DNA of 64,000 nt from Rivularia sp963920925 (lineage in GTDB: Bacteria > Cyanobacteriota > Cyanobacteriia > Cyanobacteriales > Nostocaceae). Shown one piece after another: positions 42,861 to 51,592 of this stretch. The translations under genes were made by a program, and so were the position numbers. The notes under the pieces were generated by a model. That model did no database searches. It saw only the letters and a program-made list of their open reading frames with translations, and had not been told where the DNA came from. The stretch spans positions 1 to 64,000 of the forward strand of contig NZ_CAWUDI010000008.1 of assembly GCF_963920925.1 (NCBI RefSeq), given 5' to 3'. How positions within the stretch are numbered: the stretch's first letter is position 1; the number at the start of each line of letters is the position of its first letter.

Positions 42861-43253
42861 TTAGTTAGAAGGTAATTCAGCATTATTGTTTGCTTTACCT
42901 GCGAGGAGATTCTTTTCTCCCATATAATTGCTAATGAAGGTATTACCAAAAGACATAACTACCGGAGCTAGGAAAAAGGCGATAAGTCCGTGAACTGAAA
43001 ATCCGGGGGTTATAACAGCAGCTAACCAGAAACAAAGTCCATTAACTACAAGGGAAAATGCTCCTAATGTCACTAAGTTAATTGGTAAGGAAAGCGTTGA
43101 GATAATAGGCTTGATTGAGCCATTTACTAAACCAATTACTAAACCAGCAATCATAGCTGATGGGAAATTAGCTAAATTTACGCCTGGAACTACTACATCT
43201 ACTATTAGCAAGCTTAATGCAGTTGCTAATGTTGTTAAAAATATGCTTAACAT
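42861..43253 (-). CDS. Phage holin family 4-type membrane protein
   Basis: 130 residues with four membrane helices. VVVPGVNLANFPSAMIAGLV, IGLVNGSIKPIISTLSLPIN and LVTLGAFSLVVNGLCFWLAA match the DUF360/phage_holin_4_2 family, which despite its name is widespread on bacterial chromosomes and of unknown function. The last 20 residues are polar. It sits 117 bases upstream of the YqaE-like gene on the same strand; two small membrane stress-type genes may form a unit. Confidence 0.88.
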   Translation of the reverse strand: MLSIFLTTLATALSLLIVDVVVPGVNLANFPSAMIAGLVIGLVNGSIKPIISTLSLPINLVTLGAFSLVVNGLCFWLAAVITPGFSVHGLIAFFLAPVVMSFGNTFISNYMGEKNLLAGKANNNAELPSN

Positions 43254-43365
43254 AATCTGTACCTAAAACAAAAATCGTTTTTTTGAACTCTTATATATAT
43301 AGTGAACAATTCTGTTGAAGCAAACCTCTCTAACAAGATAGATTTGGTTTATATCGAAAGGTAGG

Positions 43366-43413
43366 GAATGGGGAATAGGTAATTGGGAATAGGTAATTGG
43401 GAATAGGTAATTG
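43366..43413. repeat. STRR (GGGAATAGGTAATT units)
   Basis: Alternating GGGAATA and GGTAATT heptamers between the ferredoxin and holin-family genes. Confidence 0.85.
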
Positions 43414-43493
43414 GTAAAAGAATTAGTTATAAGTTTTAAACTGCTGATGATTAATTGTTAATTTTTGTATATTTAATGGCAATATTATTACTT

Positions 43494-43829
43494 TTATTTA
43501 TCGGATTTAAAGTAAAGGGAAGAGTTATATAAAACTTGTTCTTGATGAGTTTGTAAGGTGCAATCGGACAAGGGATAGGCTATACAGGTAATAGTGTAAC
43601 CAGCTTCAATTTCTTTATTTTGAAGAAATATTTGTTCGTTTTGGTCAACTTTTCCACTGATTATTTTTGCTACGCAAGCGGAACAATTACCTTGTTTGCA
43701 CCCAGATGGTAAGCGGATGTTTTTGTCTTCAGCAATATCTAATATATATTCGTTATCGGGTACTTCGATGGTGCGATCTAATCCGATATCTGGGTTGATT
43801 AATCGTACTTTGTAGATAGGCATTTGCAA
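43494..43829 (-). CDS. Plant-type [2Fe-2S] ferredoxin
   Basis: 111 residues. The cluster ligands are in SGCKQGNCSACVAK (C-x4-C-x2-C) and the fourth Cys in GYTITCIAYPLSDCTL. The start could be the first ATG (MQMPIYKVRL) or the third codon. PSGCKQGNCSACVAK differs from the photosynthetic PetF pattern (SCRAGACSTC), and a C-terminal extension (QEQVLYNSSLYFKSDK) is present, so this is one of the accessory ferredoxins. It may deliver electrons to oxygenases or assimilation enzymes; the partner is not evident. Confidence 0.92.
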   Translation of the reverse strand: MQMPIYKVRLINPDIGLDRTIEVPDNEYILDIAEDKNIRLPSGCKQGNCSACVAKIISGKVDQNEQIFLQNKEIEAGYTITCIAYPLSDCTLQTHQEQVLYNSSLYFKSDK

Positions 43830-43849
43830 TTATTAGATTTTTAGATAAA

Positions 43850-43910
43850 GGTTTGTAGTAAGGAATTTATTCCTTAATCTGAGGAAAGACAGTCCTTACT
43901 ACGAACCTTT
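43850..43910. repeat. Palindromic element GGTTTGTAGTAAGG ... CCTTACTACGAACC
   Basis: Second copy of the family seen at 10008-10068. It occupies nearly the whole space between the ferredoxin start and the kinase stop and ends in CCTTTTT, so it may end transcription. Confidence 0.75.
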
Positions 43911-43913
43911 TTA

Positions 43914-44930
43914 TTAGTTACCGACAATCTCTGAAACTTTGTCAGCCATCGATTTATCTAGGCGAGCGCCGTGAACTTGTACTATACAAGAAGCCATATA
44001 ATTTCCCCAGCGGGCTGACTTTTGAGCGTTCAAACCATTGGTTAATCCGTACAATACACCACCAGCGAAGGAATCTCCCGCACCAACGGTATCAATAGCT
44101 TTTACTGGAAAACCGGGTACGCTAACAACTTTTTTATTTTCTACTACCAAACAGCCATTAGCACCATCGGTAATAAATCCAGTGTCAACAATTTCGCCGA
44201 GTTTGCTGGCACAATCTTCTAAAGATTCGCTGCCGAAGAAATTACGAACTTCATCAGCGTTGCAAAATACTACGTCGCAATATTCGGAAACTAACTTGTG
44301 AAAATCATCGCTGAAGCGACTTACCAAAAATAAATCGGAAAAAGTATAAGCAACCTTTACACCCAAACGCTTCGATTGCTCCATAGTCTCAACACTGGCT
44401 TTCTTTGGATCTGGTGCATCCCAAAGATAACCTTCGACATAACTATATTGACATTGAGCTAATTTATCTACGTCAATATCGGTAGGAGCCAAATTAGTAG
44501 AAACCCCCAGATGAGTACACATAGTACGTTCCGCATCGGGAGTAGTTAAAACCAAACAGGTACCCGTGGGGCCATGATTTTCTTCCGTGGGGTGGACATC
44601 AAACCCAATTCCAGCTTCAATTAAATCCTCACGATAAAACTCACCATTAGTATCGCGAGAAACCTTACCAGAATAAAAACCCTTACCACCACTTTGCGCG
44701 ATCGCAATCATTGTATTAGCAGCAGAACCTCCGGAACTCAATTCCAGGGAATGATGTTTCAACTCCCGCAATAAATGACCTTGTTTTTCGGCATCCATCA
44801 GAGTCATACCACCGCGACTCAAGTCATTTTTCTTCACGAAATCATCTTCTACCATTGCCAAGATGTCCACCATAGCGTTACCCACGCCAAAAACATCCAC
44901 TGACTTAGAATTGTTTTGTCCTGCTGTCAT
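43914..44930 (-). CDS. PfkB-family carbohydrate/adenosine kinase
   Basis: 338 residues of the ribokinase/PfkB family. N-terminal GVGNAMVDILAMVEDDFVKK, first signature SSGGSAANTMIAIAQSGGKG, VLTTPDAERTMCTHLGVS, FCNADEVRNFFG and the second signature DTVGAGDSFAGGVLYG with the catalytic Asp. The pattern AMVDILAxVxDxF with GGSAANT is that of proteins usually labelled adenosine kinase in cyanobacteria, which recycle adenosine to AMP; other sugar substrates are possible. Cytosolic. No linked pathway gene. Confidence 0.92.
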   Translation of the reverse strand: MTAGQNNSKSVDVFGVGNAMVDILAMVEDDFVKKNDLSRGGMTLMDAEKQGHLLRELKHHSLELSSGGSAANTMIAIAQSGGKGFYSGKVSRDTNGEFYREDLIEAGIGFDVHPTEENHGPTGTCLVLTTPDAERTMCTHLGVSTNLAPTDIDVDKLAQCQYSYVEGYLWDAPDPKKASVETMEQSKRLGVKVAYTFSDLFLVSRFSDDFHKLVSEYCDVVFCNADEVRNFFGSESLEDCASKLGEIVDTGFITDGANGCLVVENKKVVSVPGFPVKAIDTVGAGDSFAGGVLYGLTNGLNAQKSARWGNYMASCIVQVHGARLDKSMADKVSEIVGN

Positions 44931-45368
44931 TTAATTTATGTTTATCTTAAAACTGCAACTTTAGTTTAGGGTAATCCGTAGAATTAATATAGTTGTGGCG
45001 GGGAATTGTGATGGTTGAAGCAGATGAAATACAACCAAAAAAAAGCCCCCCTTTCCAAGGGGGGTTGGGGGGATCTAATGCAGGTGGAATACGAGTTTGT
45101 AGAGTGTCTTACGGCTTGAAATCATTTGCGGACATAACGAGATAATTGGTATTGCCGTAACGCACCATTTAAGATCAAAATAATTACCATTTATTCGACT
45201 GTGTTCACAACCGCCGAGGGTTGCAAACCCCCGTCTAATAGCAGAAGTCCATTGAAATGGACTAAGAAAATTATTTGTATTTCGCTGTATATTTGTTGGT
45301 ATTTATTTCATTAAGGTATTGAACTATGGAAATGGTAGGTTCCGTCTTAAGAAATCACTGGAGAAGAA
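44931..45368. other. Intergenic region with hairpin repeats
   Basis: Contains the G/C hairpin CCCCCCTTTCCAAGGGGGG at about 45046-45066 and the left member of an inverted repeat pair at 45191-45275. No gene is visible; a frame from the ATG at 45325 ends after 19 codons. Confidence 0.6.
45191..45275 (+). repeat. Inverted repeat copy flanking pentapeptide gene, left
   Basis: GAGGGTTGCAAACCCCCGTC, TAATAGCAGAAGTCCATTGA and AATGGACTAAGAAAAT: a small element with internal hairpins (GGGTTGCAAACCC; AGTCCATTGAAATGGACT). Its inverted counterpart is at 45912-45991. Confidence 0.75.
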
Positions 45369-45845
45369 TTGCTCAGACGCTATGAGAAGGGGGAGCGAGA
45401 TTTTCCTTTAATTACCCTTTGTGACGAGAATTGTATTTTGGAGGGAGCTAACCTTAGCGGAATTAATATGATGGGAGGTTATTTTGCAGCAGGTAGTTTG
45501 TGTAAAACTAATTTGAGTGAAAGTTGTCTAATCGGTTTTGATTTTAAAGGTAAAGGACTCGAAGAAGCCAATTTCAGTAATGCCGATTTAACAGGGGCTT
45601 GTTTATGGAGTGCCTTTTTAAATGATGCTAATTTAAGTAGCTGCATTTTGAAAGGAGTAAATATGAGAAATGCTATTTTATACAATGCTAATTTGAGAGG
45701 TGCTGTTTTAGATAGTGCTAACTTAGCTAATGTTGATTTTACTGGTGCCGATTTCGCTATTGATAGATACATGACAGGAATTCTTTTCTGGAATACTACT
45801 ATGCCGGATGGAACTGTTATTGAAGGTCCTTGTTTTATAAACTGA
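45369..45845 (+). CDS. Cytosolic pentapeptide-repeat protein
   Basis: 158 residues from a TTG start; GGAG at 45360-45363 stands five bases before it. The protein opens with LLRRYEKGERDFPLITLCDE, a common lead-in of cyanobacterial pentapeptide proteins, then about 20 A[DN]L-x-x repeats (for example FSNADLTGACLWSAFLNDAN, LRGAVLDSANLANVDFTGAD). It lacks a signal peptide. In the family the N-terminus is usually two to six residues longer (EELLRRY...), and the frame does read GEELLRRY upstream but without another start before the stop at 45348. Function unknown. The gene is bracketed by inverted copies of a small repeat. Confidence 0.8.
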   Translation: MLRRYEKGERDFPLITLCDENCILEGANLSGINMMGGYFAAGSLCKTNLSESCLIGFDFKGKGLEEANFSNADLTGACLWSAFLNDANLSSCILKGVNMRNAILYNANLRGAVLDSANLANVDFTGADFAIDRYMTGILFWNTTMPDGTVIEGPCFIN

Positions 45846-45911
45846 TATCTGATTTTTTAAATAAAAATACTGAAGATTTTAAAATTAACGGTCAAGAATA
45901 TTTTTATATTC

Positions 45912-45991
45912 CACACATTAAATTTTCAGTCCATTTTAATGGACTTTTGCTATTAGACAGGGACTTGCAGTCCCTGGCGAGTGTCGGTAAA
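45912..45991 (-). repeat. Inverted repeat copy flanking pentapeptide gene, right
   Basis: Reverse complement reads CCAGGGACTGCAAGTCCCTG, TCTAATAGCAAAAGTCCATT, AAAATGGACTGAAAAT, aligning with the copy at 45191 along its full length with scattered mismatches. Confidence 0.75.
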
Positions 45992-46070
45992 ATCGAGAAT
46001 TTATGACAATATTTAGTGCGCGTTTAAAATTAATCCACCGCTACATTTTCGTTGGTAATCTAAATGCGGG

Positions 46071-46093
46071 GAGACGTAGCACTGCTACGTCTC
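46071..46093. terminator. GAGACG-family palindrome
   Basis: GAGACGTAGCA-C-TGCTACGTCTC, perfect 11-bp arms. It lies between convergent genes (pentapeptide and tex), where a bidirectional terminator would fit. Confidence 0.55.
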
Positions 46094-46266
46094 TACATCA
46101 GTTATTTGTTCTTTTCAACATCAAAATGTTGGGTTACGGCGCATTATCAATATCGCATCAAGCATAAACATATTTACGCCTTTAACCCAACCTACCATCT
46201 ACCATCTACAAAAATCATCTTCTCCAACTCCCTCTCCCAAAACATCGGAGAGGGCTGGGGTGAGGT

Positions 46267-48426
46267 TTACTGACTCACTGCTTTCATCGATAAACCAATC
46301 CGCTTCAATTTCTGATTAACTTCCAAAACTTTAACTTTGACAACTTCCCCAACTTTAACTATCTCATTGGGATCTTTGACAAATTGATTTGCTAATTGAG
46401 ATATATGTACCAAACCATCTTGATGCACTCCCACATCTACGAAAGCCCCAAAGTTGGCAACGTTAGTAACAATTCCTTCTAATACCATTCCTTCTTCTAA
46501 ATCGCTAATCTCGTTAACTCCTTCTTTGAAGGTGGCATATTGAAATTCAGCTCGTGGATCTCTTCCAGGTTTTTCTAATTCCCCGATAATATCTCTTAAT
46601 GTTGGTTCCCCAACTTTATCGGTAACGTATTTCTTTAAGTCGGCTTTTTTCAGATTTTCGGCTATTTTAGTAACTTGCTTTAATTCAACTTTCAAATCAG
46701 TTGCAATATTTTTCACTACTGCATAACTTTCGGGATGCACTGCGGTATTATCTAAAGGATTTTCACCACCGCGAATTCTGAGAAAACCTGCTGCTTGCTC
46801 AAATGCTTTTGGTCCTAATTTAGGAACTTTTAATAGTTGACGACGATTTTTGAAGGCTCCATTTTCGTTGCGATATTGAACTATATTATTGGCGACGCTG
46901 GATGAAATTCCAGAAACAGAAGTCAAAAGTTCTTTGGAAGCTGTATTTAAATCAACTCCAACGTAGTTAACGCAGCTTTCTACGGTTTCATCTAATTTCT
47001 TTTTAAGCAATTTTTGGTCTACGTCGTGTTGATATTGTCCCACACCGATGGATTTGGGGTCAATTTTGACTAATTCGGCTAAAGGATCTTGTAAGCGACG
47101 ACCTATGCTAATTGCTCCGCGCACGGTAATATCTAAGTCGGGGAATTCTTCGATCGCGACTTTACTGGCTGAATATATCGATGCACCGGATTCGTTAACC
47201 ATGACTTTGACTGGTTTAATTTGCATATTCTGCAAAACTTCCACAACAAATTCGTCGGTTTCGCGGGATGCCGTACCGTTACCGATCGCAATTAATTCAA
47301 CTTTGTATTTCTCCATCAAATTTTGCAGGGTTTTGGCGGCTTCGCTGCGTTTTCCGGCTCCGGTGTGAGGAAATACCGCTTGATACTCTAAAAATTTGCC
47401 AGTTTCGTCTAATATCGCCACTTTGCAGCCAGTTCTAAAACCCGGATCGATGGCGATCGCTGGTTTCATTCCTGCTGGTGCTGACAGTAACAAGTTGCGT
47501 AGATTAGTTTCAAATGTCTTGATAGACTCAATATCTGCATATTCTTTTTTCTCGGATATCACTTCATTCGTCAGCGAGTTTTTCATCAAGCGGTTAAATG
47601 CATCTTTGAGCATCTGCTGATAAAACTTGCGAATTTCTGGCTGTAGGGAGCGAATTTCTTCTGACTCTAAATACTCAAGTACATAATCTTCATCAAAAAC
47701 GATTTCGTAACTTAATATTTTCTCCTTGTCTCCCCGACACAAAGCCAGCATATTATGAGGTGCAATATTGCAAACTCTCATTTGATAATCGCGGTACATT
47801 TCATACTTTGTTGTACCTTCGGGATGTTCATCTTTAATGCTGGAAACAAATACCCCTTCCTCTAACAACATTTCGCGCAAATATGCCCTTAACTTAGCCT
47901 TTTCCGCCGTTTCTTCCGCTAAAATATCGCTGGCACCTTTAAGCGCTTCTTCTGCGGTTTTAACTTCTTTTTCGACGTTAATATATTTAGCTGCTTCTAC
48001 ATTTAGATCGCCACTAGCACCATTTTTCACGTTTAACGACTTAATAAATTCCGCTAACTTATCGAGTCCCTTTTCCTTAGCAATAGTAGCGCGAGTGCGA
48101 CGTTTGGGACGAAATGGTAAATATAAATCTTCTAATTCTGTTTTTTGCAAACATAATTCGATTTGCTTTTTTAATTGATCGGTGAGTTTACCTTGTTCCT
48201 CAATAGCATTTAATATTACCGATTTTCTATCTTCTAATTCTGTAAGATAAGTGAACCTATCCGACAAATCGCGCAACTGAGTTTCATTCATCTCCCCTGT
48301 ACGCTCTTTACGGTAGCGTGCGACAAAGGGGATAGTTGCACCTTCAGCAAATAGTTCTAGCGCGTTTTGCACCTGAAAAGGTTTAAGATTTAGTTCAGTG
48401 GCTAACAGTTGGGGAATATTCAGCAT
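46267..48426 (-). CDS. tex: Tex-family RNA-binding transcription accessory protein
   Basis: 719 residues, normal length for Tex. N-terminal helical domain (FVARYRKERTGEMNETQLRD, LEDLYLPFRPKRRTRATIAK), YqgF/RuvX-like nuclease fold (AIDPGFRTGCKVAILDETGK), helix-hairpin-helix pair (VGVDLNTASKELLTSVSGIS) and a C-terminal S1 domain (EGIVTNVANFGAFVDVGVHQ). Tex binds nucleic acids and affects transcription and antibiotic or toxin phenotypes; the mechanism is only partly known. Single gene. The ATG is not preceded by a strong ribosome binding site (TAAGAATTGCAGAATT). Confidence 0.96.
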   Translation of the reverse strand: MLNIPQLLATELNLKPFQVQNALELFAEGATIPFVARYRKERTGEMNETQLRDLSDRFTYLTELEDRKSVILNAIEEQGKLTDQLKKQIELCLQKTELEDLYLPFRPKRRTRATIAKEKGLDKLAEFIKSLNVKNGASGDLNVEAAKYINVEKEVKTAEEALKGASDILAEETAEKAKLRAYLREMLLEEGVFVSSIKDEHPEGTTKYEMYRDYQMRVCNIAPHNMLALCRGDKEKILSYEIVFDEDYVLEYLESEEIRSLQPEIRKFYQQMLKDAFNRLMKNSLTNEVISEKKEYADIESIKTFETNLRNLLLSAPAGMKPAIAIDPGFRTGCKVAILDETGKFLEYQAVFPHTGAGKRSEAAKTLQNLMEKYKVELIAIGNGTASRETDEFVVEVLQNMQIKPVKVMVNESGASIYSASKVAIEEFPDLDITVRGAISIGRRLQDPLAELVKIDPKSIGVGQYQHDVDQKLLKKKLDETVESCVNYVGVDLNTASKELLTSVSGISSSVANNIVQYRNENGAFKNRRQLLKVPKLGPKAFEQAAGFLRIRGGENPLDNTAVHPESYAVVKNIATDLKVELKQVTKIAENLKKADLKKYVTDKVGEPTLRDIIGELEKPGRDPRAEFQYATFKEGVNEISDLEEGMVLEGIVTNVANFGAFVDVGVHQDGLVHISQLANQFVKDPNEIVKVGEVVKVKVLEVNQKLKRIGLSMKAVSQ

Positions 48427-48684
48427 AATTCTGCAATTCTTAAAAGAACACTACATAAAAGGTAATTTTACGCCCTATATTATTTAAAGAGCGTTGGTAT
48501 ATAGTGATAAGCTAATATACTAAACTATAAGAAAACATTCGGATTATTTATCCGATGCGCTGTTTGTATAGACAAGATGTTGTAACAAAAAGCTGAAAGG
48601 TGTAATATTAGTTACATAAGCTTATGTCGCAGCCTTATCATATTTGTATCAAAGCAAATGCTTTAAATTCGGAGTTGAGAAAAG

Positions 48685-48921
48685 ATGCCTTTATTTTTTC
48701 TACTTCCACTTTCTATCTGTGTAATTACTGGCTATATCTATAACCGATGTAGCGATGAAGTGGGATATCTGTCAGGTTTATTCGCGATTATTAGTTTTAT
48801 TCTGAGCTTGATTTTAGCACCTTGGGAAATCCAAGCTTTGCTATTAGTCACAGTGTTAGTGACTACTAAAAAATTGTTGCAGCGAAACGAATATAAACTT
48901 AAGGAAGGGAATAGGGAGTAG
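48685..48921 (+). CDS. Small two-helix membrane protein, hypothetical
   Basis: 78 residues: hydrophobic N-terminus (PLFFLLPLSICVITGYIY), a second hydrophobic block (LFAIISFILSLILAPWEIQA and LLLVTVLVTT) and a charged tail (KKLLQRNEYKLKEGNRE). GGAGTTGAGAAAAG precedes the ATG. No family recognised. The stop codon lies at the edge of a GGGAATAGGGAGTAGGGAAT repeat. Confidence 0.55.
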   Translation: MPLFFLLPLSICVITGYIYNRCSDEVGYLSGLFAIISFILSLILAPWEIQALLLVTVLVTTKKLLQRNEYKLKEGNRE

Positions 48922-49138
48922 GGAATTAGGAGTTAGGAGTAGTGAGTAGTGAATAAAAGATGCCAATGATAATTTGCACCATTTGCAATTAATGGTTATT
49001 TTCTTTTGTAATCAATTGCGAATTTGTAAATAAAATCTATTACCCATTACCCATTACCTTAAATATCGCCTAGATAAAATAAAAATTAATCATAAACTGT
49101 TTCAAATATATCTAATTACTAATTACTTTAAATAAAAA

Positions 49139-50437
49139 CTAAATTGGCAAAGTAATTATAAATTTAGTTCCTTTTCCAATGGTTGAAAAACAATCAATTG
49201 TTCCACTGTGTTTCTCGACAATAATTTGGTGACTAATTGCTAATCCCAATCCGGTTCCTTTTCCTACAGCTTTAGTTGTAAAAGATGGTTCAAAAATTCG
49301 AGCTTGTACTTCAGGAGGCATACCTAAAGCGTTATCTTCAACACAAATTGAGACAATGTTTTGTGTAGAATCTACAGATGTTGCAATTGTGATACTGTAT
49401 GGTGAAGTGGCTGTTTGTTCGTCGGAATTTTCATGTAAATCGTCAAATGCATCAATAGCATTAGCGATAATGTTCATAAATACCTGATTTAATTGTCCTG
49501 GATAGCAATTAATTGGTGGTAGCTCGCTATAGTTTTTAATAATATTAATTTTTGGACGCTCTCCTATATCTTTAAGTCGATGTTTGAGTAGCATCAAAGT
49601 ACTATTAATTCCTTCATGAATCTGATATTCTACTTGAGATGCAATATCACCACGAGCAAAAGTTCTTAGAGATAGACTGATATCTTTTAAACGAGTGATT
49701 CCCTGACGCATTGATTTAATCAGTTTGGGTAAATCCTCTTTCAAATATTCTAAGTCTATTTCCTCAATAAGTTCTTCAATTTCTTCATCTTCTGAATCGG
49801 ATAACTTTTGCTGTTGAAGCTCTACCAGACTAAAAATATCATTAAGGTATTCTTCGATATTAGAGCAACTTCCAGCAATAAAACCAATCGGATTATTAAT
49901 TTCGTGTCCAATCCCAGCAACAAGTTGTCCCAAAGTAGACATTTTTTCGCTTTGAATTAATTGTAATTGGGTTTGTTGCAATTCTTCTAAGGACTGGGTT
50001 AATTCTACGGTACGTTGCTGCACTTGTTGTTCGAGATTGCGGGTGAGTAAAGACAATTTTAAATGTAGTTTTAATCGAGCAATAACTTCTTCTTTTTGAA
50101 AAGGTTTGGTAATGTAGTCAACTGCTCCAATTTCTAAACCTCTGACTTTATCTGTAATGTCAGAAAGAGCAGTCATGAAAATAACTGGTATATTTTCGGT
50201 AATGGGATTAGCTTTTAATCTGCGACAAGTTTCAAATCCATCAATACCCGGCATCATTACATCTAATAAAATCAGATCGGGTTTAGCATATTCTGCTTGC
50301 TCGATTGCTGATTCACCGTCAGTTGCCATCAGTACTTTCCAGGCATATCCCCCAATAACTTCAAACAGCACTTTAAGGTTGGTTGGATTGTCGTCAACCA
50401 AAAGAATATTAATTTCTTGAGATAAAATATTTGTCAT
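49139..50437 (-). CDS. Response regulator-histidine kinase hybrid
   Basis: 432 residues: an N-terminal receiver domain (ILLVDDNPTNLKVLFEVIGG; phospho-acceptor Asp59 in LILLDVMMPG; Lys111 in ITKPF), a coiled coil (about 133-165) and a kinase domain. The His box is AGIGHEINNPIGFIAG (His178), followed by N-box NIIANAIDAFDDL, G1 VEDNALGMP and G2 GKGTGLGLAISHQI. The GHEINNP form of H-box is typical of HPK4-like kinases in cyanobacteria. The gene overlaps the preceding response regulator by four bases (ATGA), so they are translationally coupled. No membrane segment; input probably comes by phosphorylation or from partners. Confidence 0.93.
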   Translation of the reverse strand: MTNILSQEINILLVDDNPTNLKVLFEVIGGYAWKVLMATDGESAIEQAEYAKPDLILLDVMMPGIDGFETCRRLKANPITENIPVIFMTALSDITDKVRGLEIGAVDYITKPFQKEEVIARLKLHLKLSLLTRNLEQQVQQRTVELTQSLEELQQTQLQLIQSEKMSTLGQLVAGIGHEINNPIGFIAGSCSNIEEYLNDIFSLVELQQQKLSDSEDEEIEELIEEIDLEYLKEDLPKLIKSMRQGITRLKDISLSLRTFARGDIASQVEYQIHEGINSTLMLLKHRLKDIGERPKINIIKNYSELPPINCYPGQLNQVFMNIIANAIDAFDDLHENSDEQTATSPYSITIATSVDSTQNIVSICVEDNALGMPPEVQARIFEPSFTTKAVGKGTGLGLAISHQIIVEKHSGTIDCFSTIGKGTKFIITLPI

Positions 50438-51087
50438 TTTTGAGTAGACTCCTTAGCTAGAAACTGTTTGAGAAATTTACGAATCTTCGCAGTTTGAAAG
50501 CTAACGGTAAGTTTACCTAGCTCGTTTGCGAAGATAAGTAATTGCTTATCTCCGGATGTGATTTCTTTTAGTATTCCCTCAATTGCTGAAATATCACCCA
50601 TCATTGCGAAATGATATAGTTGCTCGATGATTTCTTCTGATGGAGGAATTATTTCAGTTTGGGTGAAATCTTTGGGATTGGGAGAAGAAGATTGAGATAG
50701 TGTGGTATCAATATTGGAATTTAAGTTATCGTAAATCCATTCCAAATTTAAGAGATTTCCCAATGTTTTGGTTAATTCTTCAACTTGTAAAGGTTTCGGT
50801 AAAAAACTTTTTGCTCCTGCTTCTAAACTGCGTTGTTTATCTGCATCAAAAACGCTAGCGCTAGAAACAATGATTGGGATAGAAGAAGTTTGAGGATTGG
50901 CTTGAAGTTTCACCATCAACTCAAAACCATCCATATTAGGCATTGCTAAATCTAGTAAAATCGCATCTGGGTTGTTTTCCGTTGCCAACTTTAGCCCTTC
51001 TATACCATCGCTTGCTTCTAAAGTGCGAAAGCCGATGACTTTTGTTAAATTGCTCAATACATTGAGGTGATTTTCCTCATCTTCCAC
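50434..51087 (-). CDS. Response regulator (receiver domain), 5' end rearranged
   Basis: 217 residues from a GTG; the acidic pocket starts MEDEENHLNVLSNLTK, phospho-acceptor Asp46 (AILLDLAMPNMDGF), Lys98 (FLPKPLQ). The frame remains open upstream and reads REQKPESGIQGNIPQILIVE before VEDEEN, i.e. a normal first beta strand (QILIVEDEE) is encoded but lies upstream of the assumed start and inside the end of the CHASE2 fragment. The true start therefore was probably lost by deletion. The C-terminal 90 residues are a helical linker (EEIIEQLYHFAMMGDISAIE), common in cyanobacterial regulators. Four-base overlap with the downstream kinase gene. Confidence 0.8.
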   Translation of the reverse strand: MEDEENHLNVLSNLTKVIGFRTLEASDGIEGLKLATENNPDAILLDLAMPNMDGFELMVKLQANPQTSSIPIIVSSASVFDADKQRSLEAGAKSFLPKPLQVEELTKTLGNLLNLEWIYDNLNSNIDTTLSQSSSPNPKDFTQTEIIPPSEEIIEQLYHFAMMGDISAIEGILKEITSGDKQLLIFANELGKLTVSFQTAKIRKFLKQFLAKESTQK

Positions 51088-51592
51088 AATCAGAATTTGC
51101 GGTATATTTCCTTGAATACCACTTTCCGGTTTTTGCTCCCTCTACTAATTGCAAAGCAATATTGGCATGAATAATAACCCCTGGAGTCGGGCTTCCCGCA
51201 GTTAAAAAAGAAGAACTAAAAGGAGTACCAAAAAAATCATTAGTACTCTCTGCTGTGGAACCAATAAACACCATGCGATCGCGCATTATGTCTTTAGGTA
51301 TTTTCCCGGCTATCACATCGCGCATTGATACTTTCGTAAATGCTTTATCGGAACCGTACCAATTAAGTAAAATTTGATATCCACCTGAATCAGCTTTAGT
51401 ATAACCAGCTTCCCCTACTTCTAACGGTACGTGAATTTGTTTACCTAACCGATATTTTTTTTGTTCTGCGTCAACAGCTTCTAATTCAATCTTTTCTGCG
51501 GCCAGATATTTCAACGCAACAAGAGTGCCCAAAGCTGGCTTATCAGTGTTTTTGTCATCCTTATCTACCGCTGTTAATAAAGCACGCCGCAC
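51077..51592 (-). pseudogene. CHASE2 sensor-domain fragment
   Basis: 171 residues from a GTG that is internal to the domain. VRRALLTAVDKDDKNTDKPA, then LLNWYGSDKAFTKVSMRDVI, DRMVFIGSTAESTNDFFGTP and TPGVIIHANIALQLVEGAK are the second half of a CHASE2 extracellular sensor. The first half (including the membrane anchor) and the membrane helices and output domain that should follow HANIALQLV are missing. The 5' end runs out of the FHA-type gene in another frame and the 3' end runs into the response regulator in another frame, so two deletions or one complex rearrangement made this fragment. Confidence 0.75.

Larger units (their letters stand above)
45846..46266. other. Intergenic repeat region before tex 3' end
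   Basis: Gene-free. Besides the repeat at 45912 it holds the GAGACGTAGCA palindrome (46071-46093), a TGTTGGGTTACGGCGCA ... TTTAACCCAACCTACC element (about 46124-46194) and a CTCCCTCTCCCAAAACATCG hairpin-type repeat (about 46220-46265). Confidence 0.75.

Noticed and set aside
45325..45384. Upstream ATG frame (19 codons) as the start of the pentapeptide gene
   Set aside because: It is in another frame and does not resemble the family N-terminus; the TTG with GGAG fits better.
45479..45772. Minus-strand open frame opposite the pentapeptide gene
   Set aside because: Repetitive Lys/Leu/Ala shadow of pentapeptide repeats.
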